In this document: positions 25,136 to 34,237 of the stretch, piece after piece
Numbering within the stretch: position 1 is the stretch's first letter
How the letters are laid out: the number at the start of each line of letters is the position of its first letter
NCBI GenBank assembly: GCA_050290265.1
Contig: JBNKHI010000014.1
Span: forward strand, 7,139 to 71,138
Reading direction: 5' to 3'
Length of the DNA: 64,000 nt
From: JBNKFV01 sp050290265
GTDB lineage: Bacteria > Pseudomonadota > Gammaproteobacteria > Pseudomonadales > Cellvibrionaceae
Made by a program: the position numbers and the translations under genes
Notes under the pieces: generated by a model
The model's input: the letters and a program-made list of their open reading frames with translations, nothing else
Told to the model about the DNA's origin: nothing
Databases searched by the model: none

Positions 25136-26317
25136 CTACGTTGTTTCACCTGGGCGCGTGCTTTTTTCTTTGCTATGAATAGGATTTGCGTACATCGCGA
25201 GATAGATATCGCGCCAACGTTCATCAACCGCAGCCAGGCGCTTTTGAAAAAAAGCACGCTCAGCCTTCCACATTCCCTGGCGCTCACCCTCTGCAAAACT
25301 GATAAAGTTTTCACCAACCGGCACATCGGGTGTGTGACCGTGTAATTGTTCATACGCAAAAACATTACTCGGATGCAACACGTAATTAGTAAACATCGAT
25401 TGATCTAAATAACGGGCCACTTCATCCGTAAACGTAAAGTTTTCTCTTAAAGGATCACCGAAAGCCAAATGTACACGACCTTTCTGGCCAGCGATGCCTT
25501 TGGCAATACTGGCAATGTCTTCCTGCGCGCCTTTTTCATACTTACCTTCTGTACGCTGCATATACAACTCACGGGCTTTAGCCTCATCACAAGGGTCCCA
25601 CTCATAAGAAATAGCCACTGGCACAATATTCAATTCACTAATGTAGTCATGTAGCAATTGTTCTTTGGGCCGATTAAGCGCAAACATACTAATAATTGCA
25701 GAGTTAGTGACATCCACACCATCTTTCGCACGGCCCTCACGTTGCGCTATCCAAATATTGGACTTGTCCTGGGTAATCGAATGATGAATGTAGTGGGATA
25801 GATGTTTTGCAGCCTGCAGTTTTTCCTTACGGCTTGCTGCAGAGCGGTTAACAATAAAACTTTTATTCAAACGCATTAAGTCAGATACGTAAGGCTTGGT
25901 CAGAAGATTGTCACCAATAGCAATTCGCAAGGTAGTAAACTGATTATGAAACAAAACCCAGTTAACCAATGCCGGATCCATAGCTATATCGCGGTGATTG
26001 CTCACAAATAAATAAGCCTTTTCGGGGTCCAACTTGTCGAGGCCTGATACACTGAGTTGACTTACCGTCGAGTCAATCATCGCTTGCATATAACGCTCAA
26101 TGACTGCCTGAAACGAATGTATATCCGTCACGTGCTGAACTTGTTTCGCTAAATACCGCTTAACCAACGGACAAATTAACCAAGGTGCCAAGCGCGTCAA
26201 CTTTGGAAATTTAAACGCTGCCACGGCATGGCTTAGCTCAGGGTCATTAAGAATTCGGTCTAGGGTAGGACGCACTTCATCGTCGTTATAAGGGCGAATA
26301 TCATCAAATTGGGTCAT
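25136..26317 (-). CDS. 1-acyl-glycerol-3-phosphate acyltransferase family protein
   Basis: This 393-residue protein carries the acyltransferase motif as SNHRDIAMDPAL (His108, Asp114), with one residue more between His and Asp than the usual HX4D, and block II as KSFIVNRS. The later IWIAQREGRAKDG is the substrate-binding block. It belongs to a PlsC-superfamily group longer than PlsC itself (about 240 residues). It probably transfers an acyl chain in phospholipid synthesis. It lies 87 bases before dinG on the same strand. Confidence 0.82.
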   Translation of the reverse strand: MTQFDDIRPYNDDEVRPTLDRILNDPELSHAVAAFKFPKLTRLAPWLICPLVKRYLAKQVQHVTDIHSFQAVIERYMQAMIDSTVSQLSVSGLDKLDPEKAYLFVSNHRDIAMDPALVNWVLFHNQFTTLRIAIGDNLLTKPYVSDLMRLNKSFIVNRSAASRKEKLQAAKHLSHYIHHSITQDKSNIWIAQREGRAKDGVDVTNSAIISMFALNRPKEQLLHDYISELNIVPVAISYEWDPCDEAKARELYMQRTEGKYEKGAQEDIASIAKGIAGQKGRVHLAFGDPLRENFTFTDEVARYLDQSMFTNYVLHPSNVFAYEQLHGHTPDVPVGENFISFAEGERQGMWKAERAFFQKRLAAVDERWRDIYLAMYANPIHSKEKSTRPGETT

Positions 26318-26486
26318 TAGTAAGCCTGAAAAAATCTAAACATAATTGATACGCAAATGGTTCAAACAGCAACTGTCATCTGATGAGCCAGTAAACTGCC
26401 GGCATTATAGCACTGCTTTTTAGGAAACACGGGCAGGCGAACTGATACGGCTATCCCCACCTATTATCTATCAAAGCTTAAGCAGC

Positions 26487-27683
26487 CTATGCCAAGGAAA
26501 TAACAGCTTCTTCTAACGCAGTGATAGCATCCAATAATTGCTCGTCGGTTAAGTACGGAGCAGGACCAAAGCGCAACCACTGCTTGCGATAATCATTTTG
26601 TACCCCGATGTCGCGGACTTTCTCTGAAAGCTTCTGGGCATAGGGTGATGTAAACGAAATAAAACCACCCATAAACTCAACATCGGTAGTTAAGGAAATA
26701 ATATCGGGGTCAAAACCCTTGGCCGCAAAGCCCTTTGCCAAAACATTCAACTGATGATGGTTCAGGTCGTGCAAAAACTCAGGCGTCAGCCCTTTGTTCA
26801 AGAAGTAGTCAAAAACATGCGCAGCCCTGAAATGAGGCAAGGCATCATAGGTGGAACCATTAAACCGAGTGGCATCGTCTGCGAAGGCAAGAGGCAATGC
26901 GGCGGGATTATCCAAAACTGGATCAAAACAACCATACCAGCCTGTAATCAGTGGGCGAAAATCTCTACCTGGGGGAACATGCATAAAACCATTCCCATTG
27001 CCCATTTGACAGTATTTTGCGCCACCACCCGCCACGAACGCCTGCTCCAGGTTATAGTCTTCAATGGAGAAAGACAGAACATTGACACTCTGGTAAGCAT
27101 CTACAAACAATTCAATACCACGCTGCTGGCAAAGCGGTAACAGCGTGTCCAATTCTAAAATCTGGTGCCCCGTCTCAAAATTCACCGTTGATACACATAC
27201 CGCTGCCGTTTTATCAGTTAACTCTGCTGCCAGCCTCTCCACTACCGCGCCGGCGGGATGGCCAGGCACTTCAACTATCTCGACACCAGACTCTTTCAAT
27301 CTGGCCAGCTGGCGCGCAATAGAGGGTGGTTCACTATCGGTTGTCACGATTCTGGAACGTTCTTGGAGCGGTAAAACGGACAGGAAACGGCAAAACAAGT
27401 CATGCACATTGGCTGCCAAAGCGATATTTTCGGGCTTGCTGTCAATCAGCCCCGCGAAGCCCTGCCTGACCCTGTCAGCCTTGGCAAACACCTCTTCAAA
27501 GCGCTCTTCGCCGCCTTTATTTAAGCAATCCCACTGTTCCACGTAAGCTTGATACGCCACATCTGGGATGGCTTGATGGACATGCCCGGTCAACATCAAG
27601 CGTAAATCAACCTGTGCATGTCGATAGTCATTGGCAAGTGCGTTCGGCGTTTGAGTAAGCTGACGTAAAGAGAGCTGGGACAA
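26487..27683 (-). CDS. Kynureninase-like class V aminotransferase
   Basis: This PLP enzyme of fold type I has 398 residues. The Schiff-base Lys is Lys223 in AGGGAKYCQMGNG, and the PLP-contacting DAYQ (195-198) replaces the usual D-x-x-H/Q, as in kynureninase-like proteins. It aligns best in layout with kynureninases, but it is not accompanied by other tryptophan-degradation genes, so the C-C hydrolase assignment is uncertain; a cysteine-desulfurase-like or PvdN-like role is possible. Confidence 0.8.
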   Translation of the reverse strand: MSQLSLRQLTQTPNALANDYRHAQVDLRLMLTGHVHQAIPDVAYQAYVEQWDCLNKGGEERFEEVFAKADRVRQGFAGLIDSKPENIALAANVHDLFCRFLSVLPLQERSRIVTTDSEPPSIARQLARLKESGVEIVEVPGHPAGAVVERLAAELTDKTAAVCVSTVNFETGHQILELDTLLPLCQQRGIELFVDAYQSVNVLSFSIEDYNLEQAFVAGGGAKYCQMGNGNGFMHVPPGRDFRPLITGWYGCFDPVLDNPAALPLAFADDATRFNGSTYDALPHFRAAHVFDYFLNKGLTPEFLHDLNHHQLNVLAKGFAAKGFDPDIISLTTDVEFMGGFISFTSPYAQKLSEKVRDIGVQNDYRKQWLRFGPAPYLTDEQLLDAITALEEAVISLA

Positions 27684-27856
27684 CGGATACTTCCTTAATC
27701 GAATATAGTTATATTTTACACCAAACCAATTAAACCCGATATTTGAGCGGCTTAGGCGACGGTTCTATAAGTAGAGATCCAGTGATGCCATAATGCAACA
27801 TCAACTAAAACATCACAAAACTTGTTAGCGATTCGCACGTTTGGGAGCAACCGCTG

Positions 27857-29137
27857 TTGAAACTGATAAATCCAAAAGAAAGCCTGAGGTTACTGTTATG
27901 TCAGGCCAAAGAACATTTATGGGTACAGCCACTCCTCATGGGCTTGCTATCCGTTGCGGCCACGTTAGCCGCAACGCAGGTTGACCAGAGCATATTACAT
28001 AATCATGCGCCCGAAATTCCAGCCAGCGTGATTAATACGTTACTGACAGTCATGGCTTCCAGTATGCTGGTTATTGCAACCTTCGCCGTATCCTCTATGG
28101 TTGCAGCTTACGCTTCTGCCAGCAACACGGCCTCTCCCAGGGCTTTCGCGCTGGTTATCGCCGATGATGTATCACAACGCGCATTATCCGTTTTTGTTGG
28201 CGCTTTTATTTTCAGTATTGTCGGCATAGCCGCGTTCCAAAGTGAACTCTACGACAAGGGAGCACGTTTTACGTTCTTCGTTTTCATACTATTGGTGTTT
28301 GCTCTGGTTATCCTCACTTTTGTGCGCTGGGTAGATAGAATTGCCAGACTGGGACGAATGGGCAATACCATTGCAAAAGTGGAAAAAGCAGCAGCCGATG
28401 CGCTGAACGAGCGTCGCCACTCACCAACACTGGGCGGACAACCTGTACTTAACGCTATCTCAACGCCCAGACAGCTTATTTATTTAGATGACGTAGGTTA
28501 TTTACAGCGCCTGGACATCGCAACCCTGCAACATATTGCACAAGAAATCGATGGCAAAATCCAGGTACTGAAGTTACCGGGAAGTTTTATCACTCCTGAT
28601 CAACCCATTGCAGGAATCCATGCTGACCACGATACCGATCAAACGTGCATGTTGACGATTCAGAAGGCTTTTATGATTGGTCAGGAACGTCGTTTCGAGC
28701 AAGATCCACGCTATAGTATTATTGTCCTGGCTCAAATCGCCAGCCGAGCGTTATCACCGGCTATCAACGACGCCGGTACGGCCATCGATATTATAGGAAT
28801 ACTCACTCGCCTCATAAACGCATGGAGCAAGCCAATCGAGAACGACGACAGTGATGACAATAGTGCCGAAACGGTAAGGTTCGACCGAATACTTGTTCCA
28901 GAGATACCTGTCGACGAATTATTTAATGACGCTTTTTTAGCTATTGCGCGCGATGGTAGTCATCTACTGGAAGTTACGACAAGATTGCAAAAAGCACTGA
29001 TGTACTTAGGCAAAGCGCACGGGGGAAAACTGCAAGGCCCAGCGGAGAAACATGCAGCCAGAGCCTTGCAGCTGGCAAAAAATGCGCTTCAGCTAGACAC
29101 TGATATTGCGTTGTTAAACGATACAATCTCTCAATAA
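27857..29137 (+). CDS. DUF2254 family membrane protein
   Basis: This 426-residue inner-membrane protein has four predicted membrane segments in the N-terminal part (about 17-35, 60-83, 106-126, 137-158) and a large cytoplasmic domain with the DUF2254 signature (RRFEQDPRYSIIVLAQIASRALSPAINDAGTA split around residues 277-305). The function is unknown. The start is TTG at 27857 with GGGAG ten bases upstream; no better in-frame ATG precedes the first membrane helix. The next gene starts 13 bases after its stop, so they form an operon. Confidence 0.85.
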   Translation: MKLINPKESLRLLLCQAKEHLWVQPLLMGLLSVAATLAATQVDQSILHNHAPEIPASVINTLLTVMASSMLVIATFAVSSMVAAYASASNTASPRAFALVIADDVSQRALSVFVGAFIFSIVGIAAFQSELYDKGARFTFFVFILLVFALVILTFVRWVDRIARLGRMGNTIAKVEKAAADALNERRHSPTLGGQPVLNAISTPRQLIYLDDVGYLQRLDIATLQHIAQEIDGKIQVLKLPGSFITPDQPIAGIHADHDTDQTCMLTIQKAFMIGQERRFEQDPRYSIIVLAQIASRALSPAINDAGTAIDIIGILTRLINAWSKPIENDDSDDNSAETVRFDRILVPEIPVDELFNDAFLAIARDGSHLLEVTTRLQKALMYLGKAHGGKLQGPAEKHAARALQLAKNALQLDTDIALLNDTISQ

Positions 29138-29150
29138 TTAAGCCATTACT

Positions 29151-30206
29151 ATGACCATAAACCAAATTAAACTCGAAGGCTTCTGCGACTTTTTCAATTT
29201 ACTGGAAATTGAAGCGCATTATTTTGACCTGGGCCGCAGAGTTACAGCAATAGAGCCTCTCGCATTTTCAGAATGTGACGCTCTAAACATGCCCTACCCA
29301 AAGCCTTATCTTAATCATGCCTGGATAGGTATTCTTTTTTGGGAAAAAGGAAACCGCACGAGTCCAATGGTCTGGACGATTAAATTACCACTGGATGAAC
29401 AACACTATTTTGATATTCAAGCACGGGATCTCTTTATCCGACAGCTGATAACGACCATGGGTAAGAACGTTGACGCTGCGAAACGCGGAGAAAACATGCA
29501 GGCAGTGCTAGACAATAACCCTTACAGTTTTACGCTTCCTCAGGAACGCCAAGCGGTGTTTCACGCTAAAGCGAGCATCGCATTGCAGCGCAATCCAAGC
29601 GCTACCTACAAGTCTTGCCTGGACTATTTAAGGTCTCCAGAAATGGGCAACTGGCAAGAGCTGTCAATTCAAGGGTTGGCAGATATAACTGCACGCTGGG
29701 AAGAACACAGAACCCTACTGATAAATGCAATCCCCGCACTGCCCAGTGAAGCTTTCGTGGCACTTTGCCAATTACTCGAGCATGAAGCTATTGACGCAAA
29801 ATTACTCAATACGATTACCCAGCGTCTGGATTTGTGCTTAAAAGAAACCGAGTACAAACCTCTTGAAATTGCTGCAGCTATTCGTGCTATCTCCTACAGT
29901 CCGGCGCAAGTCCTCAGACAACAAAAACTGGAAAAAGCACTAGCTCTAATAGAAAACGTCGATGTAGAAATTATTGCAGCTATTGCATCTCGTTGCAGTC
30001 ATGATTTAACAAACCCAGATATAGCGCTGGCATTTTTAGAGCTCCTGGTAAAACTGGGGCAAGAAAATTTTAACCAGGTCATTACGGATTTATTTTTGTT
30101 AGATGAACTCAAACAACCGCTACGTAACGCGTTTCGACACCCCAAACGGTCAACACAACTGATTCAGGCCATTGGCGAACTGTTAGCCAAGGCTCAACAA
30201 CAATAA
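29151..30206 (+). CDS. DUF3549 family protein
   Basis: This 351-residue soluble protein of unknown function matches the DUF3549 family, with an N-terminal domain opening FCDFFNLLEIEAHYFDLGRR and carrying WIGILFWEKGN, followed by an all-helical HEAT-like C-terminal half (about 130-350). It is in the same operon as DUF2254, starting 13 bases after it. The following SYLF gene begins 24 bases downstream. No catalytic motif is visible. Confidence 0.85.
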   Translation: MTINQIKLEGFCDFFNLLEIEAHYFDLGRRVTAIEPLAFSECDALNMPYPKPYLNHAWIGILFWEKGNRTSPMVWTIKLPLDEQHYFDIQARDLFIRQLITTMGKNVDAAKRGENMQAVLDNNPYSFTLPQERQAVFHAKASIALQRNPSATYKSCLDYLRSPEMGNWQELSIQGLADITARWEEHRTLLINAIPALPSEAFVALCQLLEHEAIDAKLLNTITQRLDLCLKETEYKPLEIAAAIRAISYSPAQVLRQQKLEKALALIENVDVEIIAAIASRCSHDLTNPDIALAFLELLVKLGQENFNQVITDLFLLDELKQPLRNAFRHPKRSTQLIQAIGELLAKAQQQ

Positions 30207-30230
30207 ATAACTCATCAAGGTATCTTATTT

Positions 30231-30797
30231 ATGTTTATAAAACGCGCCTCACTTTTTGCACACGTTCGAATTGCCGTTATAGCATTAAGCTTTTTGGCAA
30301 CATTTTCACAAACCAGTGTCGCCGCATCTAAGGAAGAAATAGATGCGCGGGTTCAGGAAACACTCAAGGAGTTTTATGCCTACTCTTCGGCAGGAAAAGC
30401 CCTAGCACATAAAGCTGATGGCATACTCGTCTTCCCAAAAGTCATTAAAGCCGGGATTGGTATTGGCGGGGAGTATGGTGAGGGCGCGTTATTAATTGGC
30501 GGTAGCACCGTGAACTATTATTCTACGGCCAGTGCTTCCATCGGCTTTCAGCTTGGCGCTCAACAAAAATCACAAATCATTCTCTTTATGACAGAAGATG
30601 CTTTGAAGAAGTTTAGAAAGAGCGAAGGATGGAAAGCGGGCGTTGATGGCAGTGTCGCAATAGCCCAATTTGGCGCGGGCGGCGAACTGGATACCAATAC
30701 CGTTACACAGCCAGTCATCGGCTTTATCTTTTCCAATAAAGGACTGATGTATAACCTGAGCTTGGAAGGTTCTAAGTTTACAAAGATTGATCGCTAA
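30231..30797 (+). CDS. Exported SYLF-domain (YSC84-like) lipid-binding protein
   Basis: This 188-residue protein has a long signal peptide (about 1-31, ending VAA) and a SYLF domain that begins near KALAHKADGILVFPKVIKAG and has glycine-rich turns (GIGIGGEYGEGALLIGG). SYLF proteins bind membranes or phosphoinositides in eukaryotes; in bacteria they are usually exported and of unknown role. It is the third gene of the DUF2254-DUF3549 operon, with a start 24 bases after the preceding stop. Confidence 0.9.
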   Translation: MFIKRASLFAHVRIAVIALSFLATFSQTSVAASKEEIDARVQETLKEFYAYSSAGKALAHKADGILVFPKVIKAGIGIGGEYGEGALLIGGSTVNYYSTASASIGFQLGAQQKSQIILFMTEDALKKFRKSEGWKAGVDGSVAIAQFGAGGELDTNTVTQPVIGFIFSNKGLMYNLSLEGSKFTKIDR

Positions 30798-30845
30798 ACG
30801 AACCTGATACAGGGCTGGGAAAGCCCTCACAGTGGAGAACTCGAG

Positions 30846-31331
30846 TTAATCTAACCGGGTTCTCACACAAACCCAAAAAAAGCAATGAGTATTGTCTTCT
30901 TTGACTTTCTCTACACTGCTACCGGCGCTGGCAACCTCTTTCGAAGACAAGGTGCCGTCACCATCCGCATCAATGCTGTTAAATGAACCCATGTAAGCAC
31001 TGTACTCACTATTATCAACGGCACCATTACGATCTTTGTCCAACTTGCCAAAACGCGCCTTGAGTAAGACATGACGGCGGTTCAAATCCATGGTCTCGTA
31101 TTCGTCAAACGTAACAGCCCCGTCGTGATTCATGTCCAGCTGTCTAAAAATACTATTTTTCTTGAGACTGATCTCATCTTGAGTGATCAAGTCATCGCCG
31201 TTGAGGTCATATTTAGCAAGCAACCATTCGCCATCAACTTGTTCAGAAACAGCCGGTAAGGCACTCAGTGTTAAAAAAGAGAATACCGATACTTTAACGG
31301 CCATTGAAAAACGACGTGTAAGCACTTTCAT
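30846..31331 (-). CDS. Exported EF-hand calcium-binding protein
   Basis: This 161-residue protein has a signal peptide (about 1-29, ending AVS) and four EF-hand loops in order: DLNGDDLITQDE, DMNHDGAVTFDE, DKDRNGAVDNSE and DADGDGTLSSKE. Each keeps the acidic residues at loop positions 1, 3, 5 and 12, so calcium binding is likely. It is periplasmic or secreted. It is convergent with the SYLF gene; the last residues hold two cysteines that may form a disulfide. Confidence 0.88.
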   Translation of the reverse strand: MKVLTRRFSMAVKVSVFSFLTLSALPAVSEQVDGEWLLAKYDLNGDDLITQDEISLKKNSIFRQLDMNHDGAVTFDEYETMDLNRRHVLLKARFGKLDKDRNGAVDNSEYSAYMGSFNSIDADGDGTLSSKEVASAGSSVEKVKEDNTHCFFWVCVRTRLD

Positions 31332-31551
31332 TACGTAACCCCAGGCTAAACAGCAGTTATCAATTGACTGCCGTGGCGCACGAGAGTTCCAATTAGAAAA
31401 AAAGCAAGTCTCAATGCCACAGCGACATTAAGACTAACGTTACACTGAAGTGATTAAAAATGCTGTAATTTTGATCACATTTACACCAAGAAATAGTTCT
31501 TTAGCATTAAAAATGATGATTTAAATCAAACTCTTTTTATCAAAAAATCAT

Positions 31552-32565
31552 TTAAACGCCACGAGAAGAATACCAATTAACATCCCTAGCATATTTATCC
31601 ACTTGCTTCTCAACATTCAAAATCAATGCAAATAACGCCATTCTGACCAAAACACCATTGTCTGCCTGCCGGAAAATAGCGAGCTTTGGATTATGGTTAA
31701 GATCGTTATCCAACTCATTTGCATCAGCTCGCGAATCTCTCGGTAGCGGATGCATAATCACCGTATTGGGTTCGCAATACTGGGTATAGATTGCTTGGTT
31801 TAGACGGAAGCGACCTCGGTACAAGCCCGCCTCTTCTTTTGAGGCAAAACGCTCTTCTTGGATACGCGTTGAATACACGATGTCTACGTGCGAGATATGC
31901 TCCATCAATTGATCAGTAACCACAACCTGATGCCCAGCTTCACGCAACTCTTCGACATAGATTTCCGGCATCGCCAACTCTGCAGGTGAAATTAATGTCA
32001 CATGAACATTACTAAAAAGGCTAAGCAGCTTGCACAGGGAGTGAACCGTACGGCCATATTTTAGGTCGCCAATCATCGCAATGCGCAAACCATCAATGGA
32101 TTTTCCACTGTCGGCCAACTCTTTCTTAATGGTATAGAGGTCGAGTAAAGCCTGACTCGGGTGCTCATTGGGTCCATCACCGCCATTAATAACGGGCACA
32201 CGACTGGCACTGGCAAACTCTGCAACCGACCCAGCTTCAGGGTGCCGCATACAAATAACATCGCTGTAACCGGATAATACGCGCGCTGTATCGTAGAGCG
32301 ACTCGCCTTTGGCCAGAGCCGAATTTTGGATGCCGGTAGTTTCCCTTACCTCTCCCCCCAGCAAGTTGAATGCACAGCCGAAACTGACTCGTGTACGCGT
32401 GCTCGGCTCAAAGAACATATTACCAAGAATAGCGCCCTCTAAAACACGTGTAACACGCTTGCGCAGAGCATAAGGCTCCATGCAGTCCGCAACCTCAAAA
32501 ACTCGTTCAATGGCATATCGATCAAATTGTTCAATAGACAGGATATGGGTTCCAGTGAAATCCAC
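31552..32565 (-). CDS. pyrB: Aspartate carbamoyltransferase
   Basis: PyrB joins carbamoyl phosphate to aspartate in the second step of pyrimidine synthesis. The 337-residue protein has the carbamoyl-phosphate loop FEPSTRTRVSF (STRTR at 55-59) and HPSQALLD (135-142). The start is GTG at 32565 with GAGGAT just upstream. It is slightly longer than E. coli PyrB (about 311), and neither a regulatory pyrI nor a pyrC-like partner is adjacent. A hairpin in its leader (32597-32615) could be regulatory. Confidence 0.94.
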   Translation of the reverse strand: MDFTGTHILSIEQFDRYAIERVFEVADCMEPYALRKRVTRVLEGAILGNMFFEPSTRTRVSFGCAFNLLGGEVRETTGIQNSALAKGESLYDTARVLSGYSDVICMRHPEAGSVAEFASASRVPVINGGDGPNEHPSQALLDLYTIKKELADSGKSIDGLRIAMIGDLKYGRTVHSLCKLLSLFSNVHVTLISPAELAMPEIYVEELREAGHQVVVTDQLMEHISHVDIVYSTRIQEERFASKEEAGLYRGRFRLNQAIYTQYCEPNTVIMHPLPRDSRADANELDNDLNHNPKLAIFRQADNGVLVRMALFALILNVEKQVDKYARDVNWYSSRGV

Positions 32566-32596
32566 AATGCATCCTCGGTCAGACAGGTGGGCGGGA

Positions 32597-32615
32597 ACAC
32601 TCTTGTAAAGAGTGT
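32597..32615 (-). promoter_or_regulatory. Hairpin in the pyrB leader
   Basis: ACACTCTT and AAGAGTGT form a perfect 8-bp inverted repeat with a 3-base loop, 31 bases before the pyrB start. It has no T-tail after it. It could act in the mRNA leader or be an operator; neither is shown. Confidence 0.4.
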
Positions 32616-32711
32616 CGAAATCTGGGCCAGTATTGTAGCGATGTCGCTACGCAGCCGCCAGTAGCTAACCCCGATAGCAAGCAAAATATCTGCTCATAAG
32701 ATCAAGACTGA

Positions 32712-34154
32712 CTACTGCTCGGCGGCTGTTTCCAACAGATAGTCGCCCCACTCCGACAACGCTTCAAGCACGGCATATTTTTCTGCATCAAGCTCCGAAG
32801 ACTCTTCCAGACTCATTAATTCTGCCTGAAAGTCTTCCAAAGACAAGCCGCCGTTATTAGGTGCTTGTATTTGCTGATGGCAAAAAGCTCGCCACTGGGC
32901 CTGCTCAGCAGGTGTTAAACTTGAGGGGAAATTACGCGCTTTGTATCGCAATAGCAATGTCACCAAGCGAGGGTCAGTAAAGGAGAACGCTGTAGTGGCC
33001 AGTTCTTCAGAAGATGCACTGCGAACCTCGTCAGCGATGGTTCGATCAGACGGGGAGATAAAGCCTTGATACAACGCCATTTCTGGGTCCTGCGGGGCGT
33101 CAAAAACCTGTTGTTTGAAAACAGCCTGTATTTTATTGACCAGCTCTGCACCCTGCAGACTACGGTAATTAGCCCTGCACGCGGGCAAGTCTAGACCAAG
33201 TCTTTCGGCGGCCTCAGGCGTCATTAATTTGGGCGTTGCCAAAATCGGGCATTTATTCAAGTGCACAAGTTTCAGGGGGATTCGCTCAATCCCTTTCGGT
33301 AAATCTTCTTTACGCGTAAACAACCTTTCAGCAATCTGTTCAGCAGACAAATTCAATAGCGGTTCAGGATCCACTGCCAAGTCATAGACGACTACAGCAT
33401 TTTTGTTGGTGGGATGAAATGCCAGCGGCAACACCAACGCAAGACAGCCGCGACTGGCCGGAAACATTGAAGAAGCATGTAATAGCGGCTTTTGACCATC
33501 AATATCAATCAGTTTTGCCACTTCATTTTTCTGTCGATAGCGGAATGCATAGTCGTATAGTGCCGGCTGTTTCTCTTTTATCAACCGAGCCATCGCGATG
33601 GTCGCATGAACATCCGACAAAGCATCGTGAGCAGACGCATGGCTAATACCATTAGCAGCAGTCAGGTGCTCTAATTTGAAGCTGGGGCTACCGTCGTCAT
33701 GCGTGGGCCAAATAATTCCTTCTGGGCGCAATGCATAAGTTAGACGCACCATATCAATAATATCCCACCGGGAATTACCATGTTGCCACTCGCGCGCATA
33801 AGGGTCGTAGAAGTTTCGATAAAATAAATACCGGCTCACTTCATCATCAAACCGCAACGTATTGTAACCAACACCGCAAGTACCAGGCTGGCTTAGCTCT
33901 CGATAAATTGCCTCTGCAAATTGATACTCAGGCAGCCCATCGGCCATGGCTTTCTGAGGTGTAATACCGGTAATGAGACAAGCAATTGGATGCGGCAAAC
34001 TATCCAAGCTAGGCTTGCAATACTGAACCAGTGGCTCGCCTATGATATTCAGGTCGAGATCCGTTCGGACACCGGCAAATTGCGAAGGCTTGTCTCGCGC
34101 CGGCACTGTTCCCCAGGTTTCGTAGTCGTGCCAATATAACGTTGTCTCAGTCAA
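32712..34154 (-). CDS. sbcB: Exodeoxyribonuclease I
   Basis: SbcB degrades single-stranded DNA 3' to 5' in recombination and repair. The 480-residue protein opens with the DnaQ-like Exo I motif WHDYETWG (Asp10, Glu12) and keeps a later catalytic box ASAHDALSDVHATIAMARL (the DEDDh His/Asp region), followed by the SH3-like and C-terminal helical domains. Length matches E. coli SbcB (about 475). It stands between pyrB and fumA; the hairpin at 34191-34210 separates it from fumA. Confidence 0.95.
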   Translation of the reverse strand: MTETTLYWHDYETWGTVPARDKPSQFAGVRTDLDLNIIGEPLVQYCKPSLDSLPHPIACLITGITPQKAMADGLPEYQFAEAIYRELSQPGTCGVGYNTLRFDDEVSRYLFYRNFYDPYAREWQHGNSRWDIIDMVRLTYALRPEGIIWPTHDDGSPSFKLEHLTAANGISHASAHDALSDVHATIAMARLIKEKQPALYDYAFRYRQKNEVAKLIDIDGQKPLLHASSMFPASRGCLALVLPLAFHPTNKNAVVVYDLAVDPEPLLNLSAEQIAERLFTRKEDLPKGIERIPLKLVHLNKCPILATPKLMTPEAAERLGLDLPACRANYRSLQGAELVNKIQAVFKQQVFDAPQDPEMALYQGFISPSDRTIADEVRSASSEELATTAFSFTDPRLVTLLLRYKARNFPSSLTPAEQAQWRAFCHQQIQAPNNGGLSLEDFQAELMSLEESSELDAEKYAVLEALSEWGDYLLETAAEQ

Positions 34155-34190
34155 AGGATTACCCTGCTATTAATAACTTACCCTACAAAA

Positions 34191-34210
34191 ATGCCGGGAA
34201 ATCCCGGCAT
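34191..34210 (-). terminator. Terminator after fumA
   Basis: The perfect 8-bp stem ATGCCGGG/CCCGGCAT with a 4-base loop, read on the minus strand, ends in a T-run (complement of the A-run at 34187-34191). It lies 27 bases after the fumA stop codon. T-runs on both sides could make it bidirectional. Confidence 0.85.
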
Positions 34211-34237
34211 TTTTTTACGCTAAGGTTTCGGAGGCCA

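Noticed and set aside
27145..27546. A 133-residue plus-strand frame inside the kynureninase-like gene
   Set aside because: It is antisense to a well-supported gene, with no start signal or family features.
31500..31551. pyrB terminator
   Set aside because: The A/T-rich palindrome near 31512-31523 has no GC stem, so I cannot support a terminator call.
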